DNA of 64,000 nucleotides from Clostridiales bacterium (GCA_009911365.1 QXXF01000017.1:18963-82962), one strand, 5' to 3'. Shown: positions 16,695-26,413, counted from the first letter of the stretch. Program-made: numbers and translations. Notes: a model not told the origin generated them from the letters alone.

Positions 16695-19600
16695 ATGAAA
16701 AAATATACTCTGACAATTTTAAGAGAAATCAAACAAAGCTTTGGCCGCTTTGCCGCAATCATCGCCATCGTCGCATTAGGAGTCGGTTTTCTGGTGGGCA
16801 TCCTTTCTTCCACGCCGGATATGAAGGCCGCAGTTAACGCATATTACGACGCTTCCGCCATGTCTGATTTCGATATCAAATCCACCATGGGCCTGACAGA
16901 AGACGATATCCGCACTTTAACCCAGCTTCCCCAAGTGGATCAGGCCATGCCTGCCATGGTCACAGACGCACTGATCGCTACAGATGACAGTGAACGCCTT
17001 ACTGCCAGGATCTACGGCCTGGATTTTTCCAGCCAACCTATCAATCAACTAACCATCCTGGAAGGACGTATGCCCCAGGCTGACAATGAATGCGTCATGG
17101 AAGATCCCAATGCCCATATGGCCCGCCTTTCCATTGGAGACAGCCTGACTCTTTCAGAGAATCACGATAATTGGGAAGACACATACACTCAGAAGGAATT
17201 CACCATCGTAGGCATTGTGGACAATCCCTATTATTTCTGCAATGCAAAAGAGCCTTCTTCCATAGGAAATGGCCGGGCCAGCGTGATTTGTTACACAAAT
17301 GACAGTGCCTATGCTCTGGATGCTTATACGGATATTTTCCTGACCGTAAAGGACCCGATCCCAGCTTTTTCTGACGAATACGATGAGCAGATCAACCATG
17401 TCACCGCCGAAATCGAAAAGGTTTCCGATGTGCGGATCCAAGCTCGTTATCAGGAAGTCTTAGCAGAGGCCACGGAAAAGGTGGACAAAGCAAAACGCAA
17501 GCTGGAGCGGGAAAAGAAAAAAGCAGCGCAAGAGCTGGCTGACGCTGCCGTGGAACTTCGCAATGGCCGTCAGGAGTTAGCAAACGGGGCCGCAAGGTTA
17601 GCTGATGCGAAACAGCAGCTAAAGGATGGCCGGGCCAAGCTCCAAGATGGAAAAAAGGAGCTAAAGGAAGGCAAAACACAGCTGAAAAAAGGAAAAAAAG
17701 AACTGCACGCCAGCAAGAAACAGCTAGATCAAGCTCGCCCTTCCGTAGAGCAGGCCAAAGCCGCACAGGAGACAGGCATGCCCCTTTCCGATGAGGTCTT
17801 AAGTCAGATCAAAGCTTACGAGCAAGGGCTCAAATCCTGGAAAAAGGGTTCCGCCCAACTGAAAAGTCAAGAAAAAAAGCTGAAAAACGCCCAGCAAAAA
17901 ATTAAAAACAACGAAAAACAGCTGGCTGATGCGAAACAGCAGATCGCATCCCAGGAAAAACAGCTGGCCGACGCACGCATAGAGCTGGCAAAGGGTCAGG
18001 CCGAATATCAAAACGCTGAGGCTGAAGCCAATGAGGAATTTGCCAAAGCTGAAAAAAAGATTAGAAAAGCAGAACGCAAGCTGAAAGACCTGAAAAAGCC
18101 GGAATGGTACATCTTGGACCGGGATTCCAACGTCAGCTACGCACGCTACAAAATCGATGTGGAAAAGGTCGCCTCAGTGGCCACAGTGTTCCCAATTTTC
18201 TTTTTCCTAGTGGCCGCACTAGTTTCTCTAACCACCATGACCCGCATGGTGGAAGAAGAACGCATCCAGATTGGCACATTGAAGGCACTGGGCTATCGGC
18301 CGCTAAAAATCATGTCCAAATATTTAGCCTACTGCGGAACCGCCACCGTGATGGGATGCGCCGTTGGCCTCGCCGCTGGCTTTCATCTGCTACCCGCTGC
18401 CATTTACAGGGCTTATGCGTCTCAATATAGCCTGCCAGAACTGACGTTTCAATTCAACTGGCAGTATGCCCTGCTCTCCTGTAGCCTAGAAATTTTATGC
18501 ACCCTGGGAGCCACTTGGCTGGCCTGTGGCCACACGCTTCGTGAAAAACCCGCAGCCCTGATGATTCCCAGAGCACCCAAGGCAGGAAAACGCATTTTGT
18601 TGGAAAGGATTGGCTTCCTGTGGAAACGCCTTTCCTTTTCTTACAAAGCCACGGCTCGAAACATTTTTCGCTATAAAAAGCACCTGTTCATGACCATTGT
18701 CGGCATTACGGGCTGCACTGCCCTGATGGTGGCAGGCTTTGGGATGCGGGACTCCATGTCGGAAATCGTCAAGACTCAATTCACCGATTTATTTCGATAC
18801 GATATGCGCATTGAACTAGCAGAAGACGATCAAGACTCTGTGCTCACAGAATTTCTCCAAGGCAAGGAGCATGTGAAAGTCCGCAATATGAACGGAGATG
18901 TGACTGGAACAAAAACCAAAGAAAAGATCAGCGCCACTGTTTATATACCAGAAGACACCGAGGCCTTTGGGAATTTCGTGAACCTGCGAGACAGAAAAAG
19001 CGGCGCTGCCATCCCTTTCACAGAGCACTCCGCAGTTCTTACGGAAAAAATGGCCGATGCCTTAGAACTTTCTATGGGTGACACCTTCACGCTCATGGAT
19101 TCAGATGAAAAGTCAGCTGACTTTACCCTGACAGGCATCACGGAAAATTATGTGGGCTGCTATCTTTACCTGGATCCATCACTCTACGTCTCTGCTTTCG
19201 GAGACGCAGAGTACAATGGGTACCTTTTGAAGTCTGGCATCACTGCCTTAGATGAGCAGGATGAAACTGCCAGCCAGCTCCAGGACAGCGAGTTCGTATC
19301 TTCCGCCGAATTCATGTCTCAATCGCAGGAAAGCTACGAAACCACCCTTTCCAGCATCGATATCATTGTTTACATTTTGATTTTGTGCGCCGGAGCTTTG
19401 GCGGTGGTAGTGCTTTACAACTTGACGAACATCAATATCAATGAACGCAGCCGGGAGCTGGCGACTCTGCGGGTTTTAGGCTACCATCACAGCGAAGTGG
19501 CCCGGTACATTTTCCGGGAGATCAGCCTGCTTGCCATTCTGGGTACTCTCACCGGCCTGGCCGCTGGCTGGGCACTGCATTATTATGTGATTCGCACTGC

Positions 19601-19757
19601 GGAATCCGTAGACATGATGATGGGTCGAGATGTCGCACCGCTCAGCTACGTGCTGGCCACAGTTATCACTTTGGCCTTTTCCGCATTGGTAGATATCTTG
19701 ATGCTCTTCAAGCTGCGCCGTATTCAAATGGTAGAATCCATGAAAGCCGTTGACTAA
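16695..19757 (+). CDS. FtsX/MacB-type ABC permease with long coiled-coil insertion
   Basis: 1,020 residues. One N-terminal membrane helix (about 15-40) is followed by a periplasm-like MacB domain. A long Lys/Gln/Glu-rich coiled coil (about 250-475) contains repeated QLxDGxxxL-type heptads. Three more helices (about 500-620), a second extracellular domain and a last group of three helices (about 890-1,010) complete the protein. The layout matches Gram-positive FtsX-like permeases that use mechanotransmission rather than solute transport, for example in antimicrobial-peptide resistance, lipoprotein or envelope remodelling. It is translationally linked to its ATPase. The substrate is unknown, and no two-component system is adjacent, unlike bacitracin-type modules. 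Confidence 0.9.
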   Translation: MKKYTLTILREIKQSFGRFAAIIAIVALGVGFLVGILSSTPDMKAAVNAYYDASAMSDFDIKSTMGLTEDDIRTLTQLPQVDQAMPAMVTDALIATDDSERLTARIYGLDFSSQPINQLTILEGRMPQADNECVMEDPNAHMARLSIGDSLTLSENHDNWEDTYTQKEFTIVGIVDNPYYFCNAKEPSSIGNGRASVICYTNDSAYALDAYTDIFLTVKDPIPAFSDEYDEQINHVTAEIEKVSDVRIQARYQEVLAEATEKVDKAKRKLEREKKKAAQELADAAVELRNGRQELANGAARLADAKQQLKDGRAKLQDGKKELKEGKTQLKKGKKELHASKKQLDQARPSVEQAKAAQETGMPLSDEVLSQIKAYEQGLKSWKKGSAQLKSQEKKLKNAQQKIKNNEKQLADAKQQIASQEKQLADARIELAKGQAEYQNAEAEANEEFAKAEKKIRKAERKLKDLKKPEWYILDRDSNVSYARYKIDVEKVASVATVFPIFFFLVAALVSLTTMTRMVEEERIQIGTLKALGYRPLKIMSKYLAYCGTATVMGCAVGLAAGFHLLPAAIYRAYASQYSLPELTFQFNWQYALLSCSLEILCTLGATWLACGHTLREKPAALMIPRAPKAGKRILLERIGFLWKRLSFSYKATARNIFRYKKHLFMTIVGITGCTALMVAGFGMRDSMSEIVKTQFTDLFRYDMRIELAEDDQDSVLTEFLQGKEHVKVRNMNGDVTGTKTKEKISATVYIPEDTEAFGNFVNLRDRKSGAAIPFTEHSAVLTEKMADALELSMGDTFTLMDSDEKSADFTLTGITENYVGCYLYLDPSLYVSAFGDAEYNGYLLKSGITALDEQDETASQLQDSEFVSSAEFMSQSQESYETTLSSIDIIVYILILCAGALAVVVLYNLTNININERSRELATLRVLGYHHSEVARYIFREISLLAILGTLTGLAAGWALHYYVIRTAESVDMMMGRDVAPLSYVLATVITLAFSALVDILMLFKLRRIQMVESMKAVD

Positions 19758-19814
19758 GCTAACCTAACGGCAAGGCTCTCACACTCCCCATCCTGGTGGC
19801 ATGTCCCAACGCTC

Positions 19815-20711
19815 TCAATACCGCAGGGGCACAGCGGAAACTTTGCAGGTTTGCGGAAAGCCGTAGCAATATAGCATGTATTCCACCCCTTTCACTGCTA
19901 TTTCCTCATCCAATGCAGGGCCAGCCGTCACCCCGGTGATGGCTGTTCCTTTTTCCAAGACATCCAGTGCCAAATACGGCACCTGTGCGCCTCGTACCTC
20001 TCGAAATCGATAGGGACTTTCGTCATTATCCTCAGAAAGGCTGTGTATCTGCCGATTATCCGACGGGATCACGATACGGATCTCCTTTTCGTGGGCAAAG
20101 GCCTGATCTTTATAAAATAGGCTCATTTTCTCGAAAGCCAGATCCGCCCGCAGCAGCAGCTCCTCTCGATACCGCTCATCCTGTTTCTCTCTCCATTTTT
20201 GGGAAATTTCCTGCAGCAGCCCTTCCAGCCCCAGTTCCTTTTCTTTATCCTCATAGATGACTCGACCGCACAAGATCCGCGGCTGGCAATTGATTCTTTG
20301 AATCAACGGATGCTCCTGCAATTGCTTCACCAACGCTCTGGTACTGAAATGAATATTATAGCCTGCCGCCCGTGCTCCCCTAGTATAATAGTTCCACATA
20401 GGCAGGCTGTCTTTTTCCTGGGAACAGGACAAAACAAAATACCGGGAAGCACCCTGGTCCGCAGGCTCTGCCATAGACAAACTGCGGAGCACAGAGCTTT
20501 GCCTGCCGAAATACCGATGCTCTAAAACTTCCTTCATATCAGGCACCCACCCTTTCAACCGGTCCGCCAGCAGCTGGTAAAAATTTTTCCGCTCGCTCCT
20601 ATCATTGAGAAATTGGCTATCTGTAAAAAAGAGAATGCCGGAAGACAAGATTCCCCGCAGCCCAGAGGCGGAAGTATAATGGTAGATGGTTTCCGGAAAT
20701 GACTGTGTCAT
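19815..20711 (-). CDS. DUF2971-domain protein
   Basis: 298 residues starting at MTQSFPETIYHYTS. The ATG at 20711 overlaps the yfcC-like stop in an ATGA, which supports this start over a longer frame reaching into yfcC. DUF2971 proteins begin with an (I/L)YHYT segment followed by FFTDSQFLNDRSE; both are present. They occur in many bacteria, often near defence or stress genes, and no activity is firmly established. It is co-transcribed with the transporter upstream. Confidence 0.8.
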   Translation of the reverse strand: MTQSFPETIYHYTSASGLRGILSSGILFFTDSQFLNDRSERKNFYQLLADRLKGWVPDMKEVLEHRYFGRQSSVLRSLSMAEPADQGASRYFVLSCSQEKDSLPMWNYYTRGARAAGYNIHFSTRALVKQLQEHPLIQRINCQPRILCGRVIYEDKEKELGLEGLLQEISQKWREKQDERYREELLLRADLAFEKMSLFYKDQAFAHEKEIRIVIPSDNRQIHSLSEDNDESPYRFREVRGAQVPYLALDVLEKGTAITGVTAGPALDEEIAVKGVEYMLYCYGFPQTCKVSAVPLRY

Positions 20712-22192
20712 GACAAGATCGCCGCCCCACTGAGGATCACTAGCACTATCACCAAGAGTAGGAGCAGGAACTTCCAGATCCATCTCAAATAGATTCCGTA
20801 GGAAACTCTGGCAATTGCCAGTGCGCCCATGAGCACGCCGCTGGTAGGCGTAATCAAATTAACAATGCCGCTAGCACTGGCATAAGCCGTGATCACCAGA
20901 TCTCTTCCTACTCCTGCGAAATCTGCGATCGGGGCCATAATGGGCATGGACAATGCCGCTAGCCCTGAAGTGGACGGCACTAGGAAGGACAGCAGAATAA
21001 AGAACAAATAGGATAGATCCGCAAAAGCTATGGATCCCATGGCTTTCAGGGATTCTTCGCCCCAGTGGAGCACAGTCGCCGTCATGCCGCCATCATCCAT
21101 CACCACGGCGATCCCTCTTGTGACCCCGATGATCAGTGCCACACCTAGCAGATCCTTCGCACCACCCAGAAACAACTCGATAAACCTCAGCTCTCCCCAT
21201 CGCCAAATGAGCCCGCAAATAAAGGAAGACAAGAGGAACAAGATCGTAATGTCCCCAAACCACCATTCGCCTAAGGGCGTGATGTTTCCAAGGACCGTTC
21301 CCAAAACCGGAACACGGCCCAGCCAGTGATTAAAATCTTCGAACATAGTGATACCGAATTTTTCCGCCCAAGGGATGACACCCAGCACCATGATGAAAAA
21401 ACTTAACCCAAAGATCCACAAAATGGTCTTTTGCTTTCCTGATAACTTTTTGATCTCCCCGGTGCCTTGAGAAAGGAAATGTTGTTCGTTTTCCTCTTTC
21501 ATATGGTAAACCAAAGACTTTTTCGGATCGTTCTTTACTTTTTTTCCGTAAGCCATTACATACCAGATGGCCAGCCCTAGGCATACGGCAAAAATAAGCA
21601 AGCGCAGCACAATCCCTTCTCCAATGGAAATGCCCGCAAATCCAGAGGCGATCCCTGTGGCAAAGGGGTTGACCGTAGATCCCAGACAGCCGATGCCTGC
21701 ACCCAGGCAGATGACCGCAAATCCAGTGATGGAATCGAACCCCGCAGCCACAAAGACAGGGATCACTAAAACATAAAAGGCAATGGTTTCTTCCCACATG
21801 CCAAATATGGTCCCTCCTACCGCAAATATGCACATAAGGATCGGAATCATCAGAGTTTCCCGTCCGGAAAAGCGTTTGACGATGGATCCGATTCCCGCAT
21901 CAATGGCTCCCGTGTCCGTCACCAAACCGAGAAAGCCGCCGATGACTAAAATGAAAACAATGATATCCGTGGCATTAAAAAACCCCTGGATAGGAGCCCG
22001 CAGCACTTCCCAAAAGCCTTGGGGATGTTCTGCTGTTCGGGCGTAAGTCCCTGGAACCGGCTCCAAAGCGGCGGCTGTTTCGTCCACATATTCGTAGCTT
22101 CCCGCTGGCACGATCCATGTCAGTATGGCAATAACAATAATAATCAAAAAAAGGATAGTGAACGCACTGGGCATTCTGAATTTTTTCATCAT
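20708..22192 (-). CDS. YfcC/DcuC-family membrane transporter
   Basis: 494 residues with 11-12 membrane helices. Family marks are IVPAGSYEY near the N terminus, GGTIFGMWEETIAFY, GCLGSTVNPFATGIASG and the LVPSTSGLAALSMPIMAPIAD loop. YfcC members (C4-dicarboxylate/ArcD-like superfamily) are proposed to move amino acids or carboxylates; the substrate is not shown here. Two consecutive ATGs (22192 and 22189) are possible. The GAGG Shine-Dalgarno lies within a strong hairpin just upstream, which may control translation. It overlaps the DUF2971 gene by 4 bp. Confidence 0.88.
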   Translation of the reverse strand: MMKKFRMPSAFTILFLIIIVIAILTWIVPAGSYEYVDETAAALEPVPGTYARTAEHPQGFWEVLRAPIQGFFNATDIIVFILVIGGFLGLVTDTGAIDAGIGSIVKRFSGRETLMIPILMCIFAVGGTIFGMWEETIAFYVLVIPVFVAAGFDSITGFAVICLGAGIGCLGSTVNPFATGIASGFAGISIGEGIVLRLLIFAVCLGLAIWYVMAYGKKVKNDPKKSLVYHMKEENEQHFLSQGTGEIKKLSGKQKTILWIFGLSFFIMVLGVIPWAEKFGITMFEDFNHWLGRVPVLGTVLGNITPLGEWWFGDITILFLLSSFICGLIWRWGELRFIELFLGGAKDLLGVALIIGVTRGIAVVMDDGGMTATVLHWGEESLKAMGSIAFADLSYLFFILLSFLVPSTSGLAALSMPIMAPIADFAGVGRDLVITAYASASGIVNLITPTSGVLMGALAIARVSYGIYLRWIWKFLLLLLVIVLVILSGAAILS

Positions 22193-22261
22193 AAAAACCT
22201 CACAGCTTCTGTTTTCCTTTAGGTTTCACAAAAGCCCGAGGTTTTATGTGTCTTCACATAA
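22193..22261 (-). promoter_or_regulatory. Hairpins hiding the yfcC-like ribosome-binding site
   Basis: On the minus strand an AAAACCTC segment (22245-22238) pairs with GAGGTTTT (22201-22194), and GCTTTTG (22235-22229) pairs inside it with CAGAAGC (22211-22205). The GAGG Shine-Dalgarno lies in the 3' arm, next to the ATG. A second hairpin, TTATGTG-AAGA-CACATAA, precedes it and overlaps the first arm's edge. The structure could be a terminator for the zinc-ribbon gene or a translational switch for the transporter. Confidence 0.55.
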
Positions 22262-22378
22262 ATTTGTTTTTCCTGCGTTTGGCGGAGGAAAGCTGCCGCA
22301 CGCCGCGTTTTTCCCCAGCCACGCCGCTGCCTTTGTCAGAGTCACATGCGTCACCATGGCTGCGATCAGCCCACAGGG

Positions 22379-22825
22379 CTATGTTCGCTCAATGAAGGAG
22401 TTTCCGCAGTTTGGACAGGTGATCTTCAGCGTGCCCTTTCCCTTTGGCACCCGGACCGTCTGCCCGCAGTTCTTGCAACGATAAAAGCTGTAGGCCAAGC
22501 TGCTGCTTGCCATATCCGGCCCGCCCTCTCCATTTGACCTGCGCTTCCAATTGTTCATGGCTACATGATTTCGATTTCTCGTGAATTTCTGTTTCAAGGC
22601 CATGTATGTTTCATTTTCCCGCTGACGCTTGAAAATATTCCTAGACATGATGCGGAAATAAGCGTACACCATCAGCAAAAGTCCCAGCAAATAAAATCTA
22701 TGGAGAAAGCGGAAATTCGACAGTAAAATCACCACCATTGCCGCAATCAGCAAAAATCGTCCAAACGAGTCGATCCCATATCTGCCCTGCATCAATTGAT
22801 AAAGCTTGTATTTCCAGTTATTCAT
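22379..22825 (-). CDS. Small membrane protein with C-terminal zinc ribbon
   Basis: 148 residues. Two membrane helices (about 20-60) are followed by a basic linker. A treble-clef zinc ribbon ends the protein: CKNCGQT ... CPNCGNSF, two CxxC knuckles about 19 residues apart. The family recurs in Clostridia as an uncharacterised DUF-like protein. Function unknown; the soluble cytosolic zinc ribbon suggests nucleic-acid or protein contact at the membrane. It lies upstream of the YfcC gene on the same strand, about 185 bp away. Confidence 0.7.
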   Translation of the reverse strand: MNNWKYKLYQLMQGRYGIDSFGRFLLIAAMVVILLSNFRFLHRFYLLGLLLMVYAYFRIMSRNIFKRQRENETYMALKQKFTRNRNHVAMNNWKRRSNGEGGPDMASSSLAYSFYRCKNCGQTVRVPKGKGTLKITCPNCGNSFIERT

Positions 22826-22926
22826 TCTCTAATCCCCCTCTTTTCGGCACAATGAGCCGCCTTATCGGGTATTTTATCACGAAATTTTCCATATCACAAG
22901 AAACTCAGGCCCATTCCGTCTAAAAT

Positions 22927-23625
22927 TCACCGTTTCTCCACTTTACGCACCCGCAGCAACGTCCCTTCTACTGTGAATTTGATCTCCATTCCTGCAAAGG
23001 CGAACCCATAGATTCTCTCTGGTTCTTTCTGGTATGCGGGCCTTGGATCCTGCGCTAGGACTTGGATCAGAGATATTCTTTTTTCTTTGGGGATCATCCG
23101 CAGCCATTGTTCTGGAAACTCCACTTCCAGTTCATAGTCTTTTACTTGAGCACTGAACCCGCCTTTGGCCTCTGGACGGCTGTCTCCGTGAGGCACGTAA
23201 GGTTTGATGTCGAAAATGGGCGTGCCATCCATCATATCGATGCCAGAAACGTAGATCACTGGTCCAAGGTCAGGGTGGCGCAGTTCCGCGGATTCCAGCT
23301 TCACGCAGGAAAGGCCAATGGAGTTGGGGCGAAAAGGAGAGCGGCTTGCGAACACGCCCACCCGCTTATTTCCTCCTAACCGAGGCGGTCTGACAGTAGG
23401 TGACCACTCTTCGCAAATGGACTGAGAAAACTGCCAGATCAGCCACAGATGGGAAAAGCCCTCCAAACCTCGGAGTGCTTCTGGTTCCCGATACGCAGGC
23501 TCAAATACAATTATGCCCTCCAGGCCTTGTACCAAACCGCTTTGGCGTGGAAGCCCGAATTTGGTGGGGAAATCCGTATGGATGCGGGCAATGGGCACGA
23601 TCCATGTCCCAACTGATTCTGTCAT
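22927..23625 (-). CDS. trmO: TrmO (TsaA-type) tRNA t6A N6-methyltransferase
   Basis: 232 residues. TrmO methylates N6-threonylcarbamoyl-adenosine 37 of threonine tRNA using S-adenosylmethionine. Diagnostic segments: PIARIHTDFPTKFGLPRQSG at the start, FSHLWLIW, the RSPFRPNSIGLSCVKL motif of the SAM-binding barrel, and GIDMMDGTPIFDIKPYVPH. A C-terminal extension after about residue 150 (ending GTLLRVRKVEKR) is the usual second domain. It appears monocistronic. Confidence 0.95.
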   Translation of the reverse strand: MTESVGTWIVPIARIHTDFPTKFGLPRQSGLVQGLEGIIVFEPAYREPEALRGLEGFSHLWLIWQFSQSICEEWSPTVRPPRLGGNKRVGVFASRSPFRPNSIGLSCVKLESAELRHPDLGPVIYVSGIDMMDGTPIFDIKPYVPHGDSRPEAKGGFSAQVKDYELEVEFPEQWLRMIPKEKRISLIQVLAQDPRPAYQKEPERIYGFAFAGMEIKFTVEGTLLRVRKVEKR

Positions 23626-23679
23626 GATGTTTTCCTTTCTAAACTATGCTGGCCACTCTTTTTCGTGACTATGGAAGGA

Positions 23680-24453
23680 CTACAGAAGCATTCTGTCATT
23701 TTGGATCTCAAACCTCTCGATGAGCGTTTCTACAGTCATCGCTTCCCGCTCCGCGCCTGTGATATCCATGGCGATCTGTCCGTCCTGCATGAGGATACTC
23801 CTGTTTCCATGCTCCAGAGCCGCCTTCATATTGTGGGTGATCATCATGGTACACATGTTTTGATCCTGCGAAAACAGATCTGTCAATTCCAAAACTTTTT
23901 TCGCTGCTCCAGGGTCCAATGCCGCCGTATGCTCATCTAGGAGCAATAGCTTCGGCTCTGCGATAATGGCCATGAACAAGGTCAGTGCCTGACGCTGCCC
24001 TCCAGACAGAAGCCGGGCTTTTTCCTGCATCCTGTTTTCCAATCCCATGTCCAGCAGTCTGAGTTTTTCTTGAAACAGTTCCCGTTCTTTTCTGCTGATC
24101 CCTGGCCGCAGACCTCTATGTCTATTTTTATGATATGCGATAGATAGATTTTCTTCAATGGTCATGTCAAAAGCAGTCCCTTTCAAGGGATCCTGGAACA
24201 CTCTGCCGATCATCTTTGCCCGTTTGTGTTCCGGCAGTTTAGTAATTTCCTGCCCATCCAAACGAATGCTGCCTCCATCTGAACCATGGACGCCCGCAAT
24301 GCAGTTCATCAGCGTGGACTTTCCTGCGCCATTGCTGCCGATAATAGTCACAAAATCCCCTGGCGCAAGCCGCAGATCCACGTTTTTTAGCGCCAACTTT
24401 TCATTGACAGTGCCTGGACTAAAAATTTTAGTTAAATTTTTGATTTCAAGCAT
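23680..24453 (-). CDS. trpZ: Tryptophan-type ABC importer, ATP-binding protein
   Basis: About 257 residues with Walker A GSNGAGKST, signature LLSGGQRQALTLFMA and Walker B LLLLDEHTAALDP; DEHTAALD is characteristic of this branch. It is the last gene of an importer operon headed by a lipoprotein binding protein, under a tryptophan T-box. I place the start at the second ATG (MLEIKNLTKIF); an ATG three codons earlier is equally possible. It overlaps the permease gene. Confidence 0.85.
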   Translation of the reverse strand: MLEIKNLTKIFSPGTVNEKLALKNVDLRLAPGDFVTIIGSNGAGKSTLMNCIAGVHGSDGGSIRLDGQEITKLPEHKRAKMIGRVFQDPLKGTAFDMTIEENLSIAYHKNRHRGLRPGISRKERELFQEKLRLLDMGLENRMQEKARLLSGGQRQALTLFMAIIAEPKLLLLDEHTAALDPGAAKKVLELTDLFSQDQNMCTMMITHNMKAALEHGNRSILMQDGQIAMDITGAEREAMTVETLIERFEIQNDRMLL

Positions 24454-25348
24454 TTCCAGCACCCCTCTTCTTTTTCCGAATGGAGAAGCTTTCTCCCAGC
24501 ACGCCCAGCGACAGGGCGATAACCACGATGACCGCAGATACCAGCTTCATATCCGTGGCCTGCATGCCAAAGTTCAAGGCAATAGCCAGCACCAGCCGGT
24601 ACACAATGGCTCCCAGGCACACTGCGATCAGCCTTCTCAAAAGACAGCTAGTTCCAAAAATCACTTCGCCAATGATGACAGAAGCAAGACCGATGACTAC
24701 CATGCCCACTCCCATGCCAATATCTGCGTACCCCTGGTACTGCGCCAGCAACCCGCCTGCCAATCCTACGAATCCATTGGAAACGGCTAGCCCCAGCAGC
24801 TTCATGTTGTCGCTGCTGATCCCGGCGGCCCGCACCATTTCCTCATTGTCGCCAGTGGCTCTCAAAGCAAACCCCAGCCTAGTTTTCAGGAAAAAGAAAA
24901 ACAAGGCAATGGATAAGATCAGCATCAAACCGCCGATGATCAATTTGGCGCTGTCTTGTGGAAACAACTCCGCTGCTTTGGAATAGATGGTATCGCTTCT
25001 GGTCAAAGGCAGATTCGCTTTGTTGCCCATGATCCGCAAGTTGATGGAGTAGATTCCCAGCATGACCAGAATCCCTGCTAGCAACGGCTGGATCTTTAAC
25101 TTTGTATTCAGTAAAGCAGTGACCGCACCTGCGCATGCGCCGCCCGCAAAAGCAGCTATCAGTCCAATGACAGGATGAACATCTAAGGTACACAACATCG
25201 CAGAGGCCGCTGCGCCGGTGACAATGCTCCCGTCCACCGTCAGGTCCGGCGTGTTCAATGTCCGAAAGGACAAGAACACGCCTAGGGCCAATACCGCATA
25301 AATCATTCCTAGTTCAATTGAACCGATCAATGCGTTGATGGTAATCAT
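24446..25348 (-). CDS. trpY: Tryptophan-type ABC importer, permease
   Basis: 300 residues with eight or so membrane helices, of the BPD_transp_2 / branched-chain-like permease family that goes with TrpX/DUF534-type binding proteins. Typical segments: SFRTLNTPDLTVDGSIVTGAAA, RATGDNEEMVRAAGIS and the GLAGGLLAQYQGYADIGMG loop. It starts 4 bp after the binding-protein stop and overlaps the ATPase gene. The Trp T-box upstream suggests the substrate is tryptophan. Confidence 0.85.
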   Translation of the reverse strand: MITINALIGSIELGMIYAVLALGVFLSFRTLNTPDLTVDGSIVTGAAASAMLCTLDVHPVIGLIAAFAGGACAGAVTALLNTKLKIQPLLAGILVMLGIYSINLRIMGNKANLPLTRSDTIYSKAAELFPQDSAKLIIGGLMLILSIALFFFFLKTRLGFALRATGDNEEMVRAAGISSDNMKLLGLAVSNGFVGLAGGLLAQYQGYADIGMGVGMVVIGLASVIIGEVIFGTSCLLRRLIAVCLGAIVYRLVLAIALNFGMQATDMKLVSAVIVVIALSLGVLGESFSIRKKKRGAGNA

Positions 25349-25352
25349 GGTA

Positions 25353-26351
25353 TCACTCTCCTAAATCTTCCGCATCCTTGAGGATCGCTTCTGGGATCTT
25401 GATGCCGATGGTCTTCGCAGTGGACTGGTTGACATAAGCTTTCATATCGTCCATCACCTTGACTGCCATCGTGCTAGTGTCTCCGCCCTTCAGAATCTCT
25501 ACCGCCATACTTCCAGTTTCAGTGCCCAGAGTCTCGTAGTTGATCCCATAAGTAGCCAGACCACCGTCTGCGACCATGGAGTCCGCGCCTACATAAAATG
25601 GAATCTTCGCACTATTGAATACGTCCGTGGCCACGGATATGGCACTGGCTACTGTGTTGTCGATTGGGGAAAATACCGCATCGCACTTTCCTGCCAAGCT
25701 CTGCGCCGCCTGCTGGATCTCGCTGGAATTGGTCACTGCCGCTTCTTCCACCTTCAAGCCCTTTTTCTTGGCATATGTTTTCAGATCCTGGATTACAGAC
25801 GCGGAGTTCACCTCGCTAGAGCTGTAAAGGGCCCCGATGGTCTTGATATCCGGCGTAATCTGAAGTGCCAGTTCCATGATTTTATCCGCAGAAACCAGAT
25901 CCGAAGTACCAGTGATGTTCCCGCCCGGCGCATTGAAATCTTTTACCAGTTCCGCTGCCACTGGATCTGTGACCGCAGAAAAGACGATAGGAATGTCCTG
26001 GGTTTCGCCAAAAGCCGCCTGTGCCGCTGGCGTGGAAATCGCAATGATCAGATCTGAACCATCTGAAACGAATTTCTGGCAGATCGTCTTTAGATTCGCC
26101 TGCTCGTTTTGCGCGTTCTGATAATCAATAACAATATTATCTCCGTCTTTATAGCCGTCCGCTTCCATCTGCGCGATGATGCTCTCCCGGATCGTATCAA
26201 GAGAGGGATGCTCTACGAGCTGTACAAGACCAATCTTCAGCTGATCGCCTTCTGCTTTTCCGCTTTCACTGTCTCCGCCGCCGCACCCAGCCAGCAGGCC
26301 GCATAAGGCCATTACAAAAACCAATAAAATCACTGTGCTTTTCTTCTTCAT
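25353..26351 (-). CDS. trpX: Tryptophan-type ABC importer, lipoprotein substrate-binding protein
   Basis: 332 residues with a lipoprotein signal (MKKKSTVILL... LLAGC, lipid-modified Cys23) followed by a Gly/Ser/Glu linker. The rest is a periplasmic-binding fold of the TrpX family (DUF534/ABC_sub_bind): IGLVQLVEHPSLDTIRESI, VFSAVTDPVAAELV and GTSDLVSADKIMEL are standard. It acts outside the membrane as the receptor of TrpYZ. It is the first gene of the operon, 60 bp after the T-box terminator. Confidence 0.88.
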   Translation of the reverse strand: MKKKSTVILLVFVMALCGLLAGCGGGDSESGKAEGDQLKIGLVQLVEHPSLDTIRESIIAQMEADGYKDGDNIVIDYQNAQNEQANLKTICQKFVSDGSDLIIAISTPAAQAAFGETQDIPIVFSAVTDPVAAELVKDFNAPGGNITGTSDLVSADKIMELALQITPDIKTIGALYSSSEVNSASVIQDLKTYAKKKGLKVEEAAVTNSSEIQQAAQSLAGKCDAVFSPIDNTVASAISVATDVFNSAKIPFYVGADSMVADGGLATYGINYETLGTETGSMAVEILKGGDTSTMAVKVMDDMKAYVNQSTAKTIGIKIPEAILKDAEDLGE

Positions 26352-26413
26352 GTTTCTTTCTCCTTTTTATTTTGACAGTTGCTAGGATGCTCTCTGCTGC
26401 GATGTTTCCACTT

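Noticed and set aside
22019-22537. Plus-strand ORFs around the yfcC leader
   Set aside because: They run antisense to yfcC, its leader hairpins and the zinc-ribbon gene, with no ribosome-binding sites.
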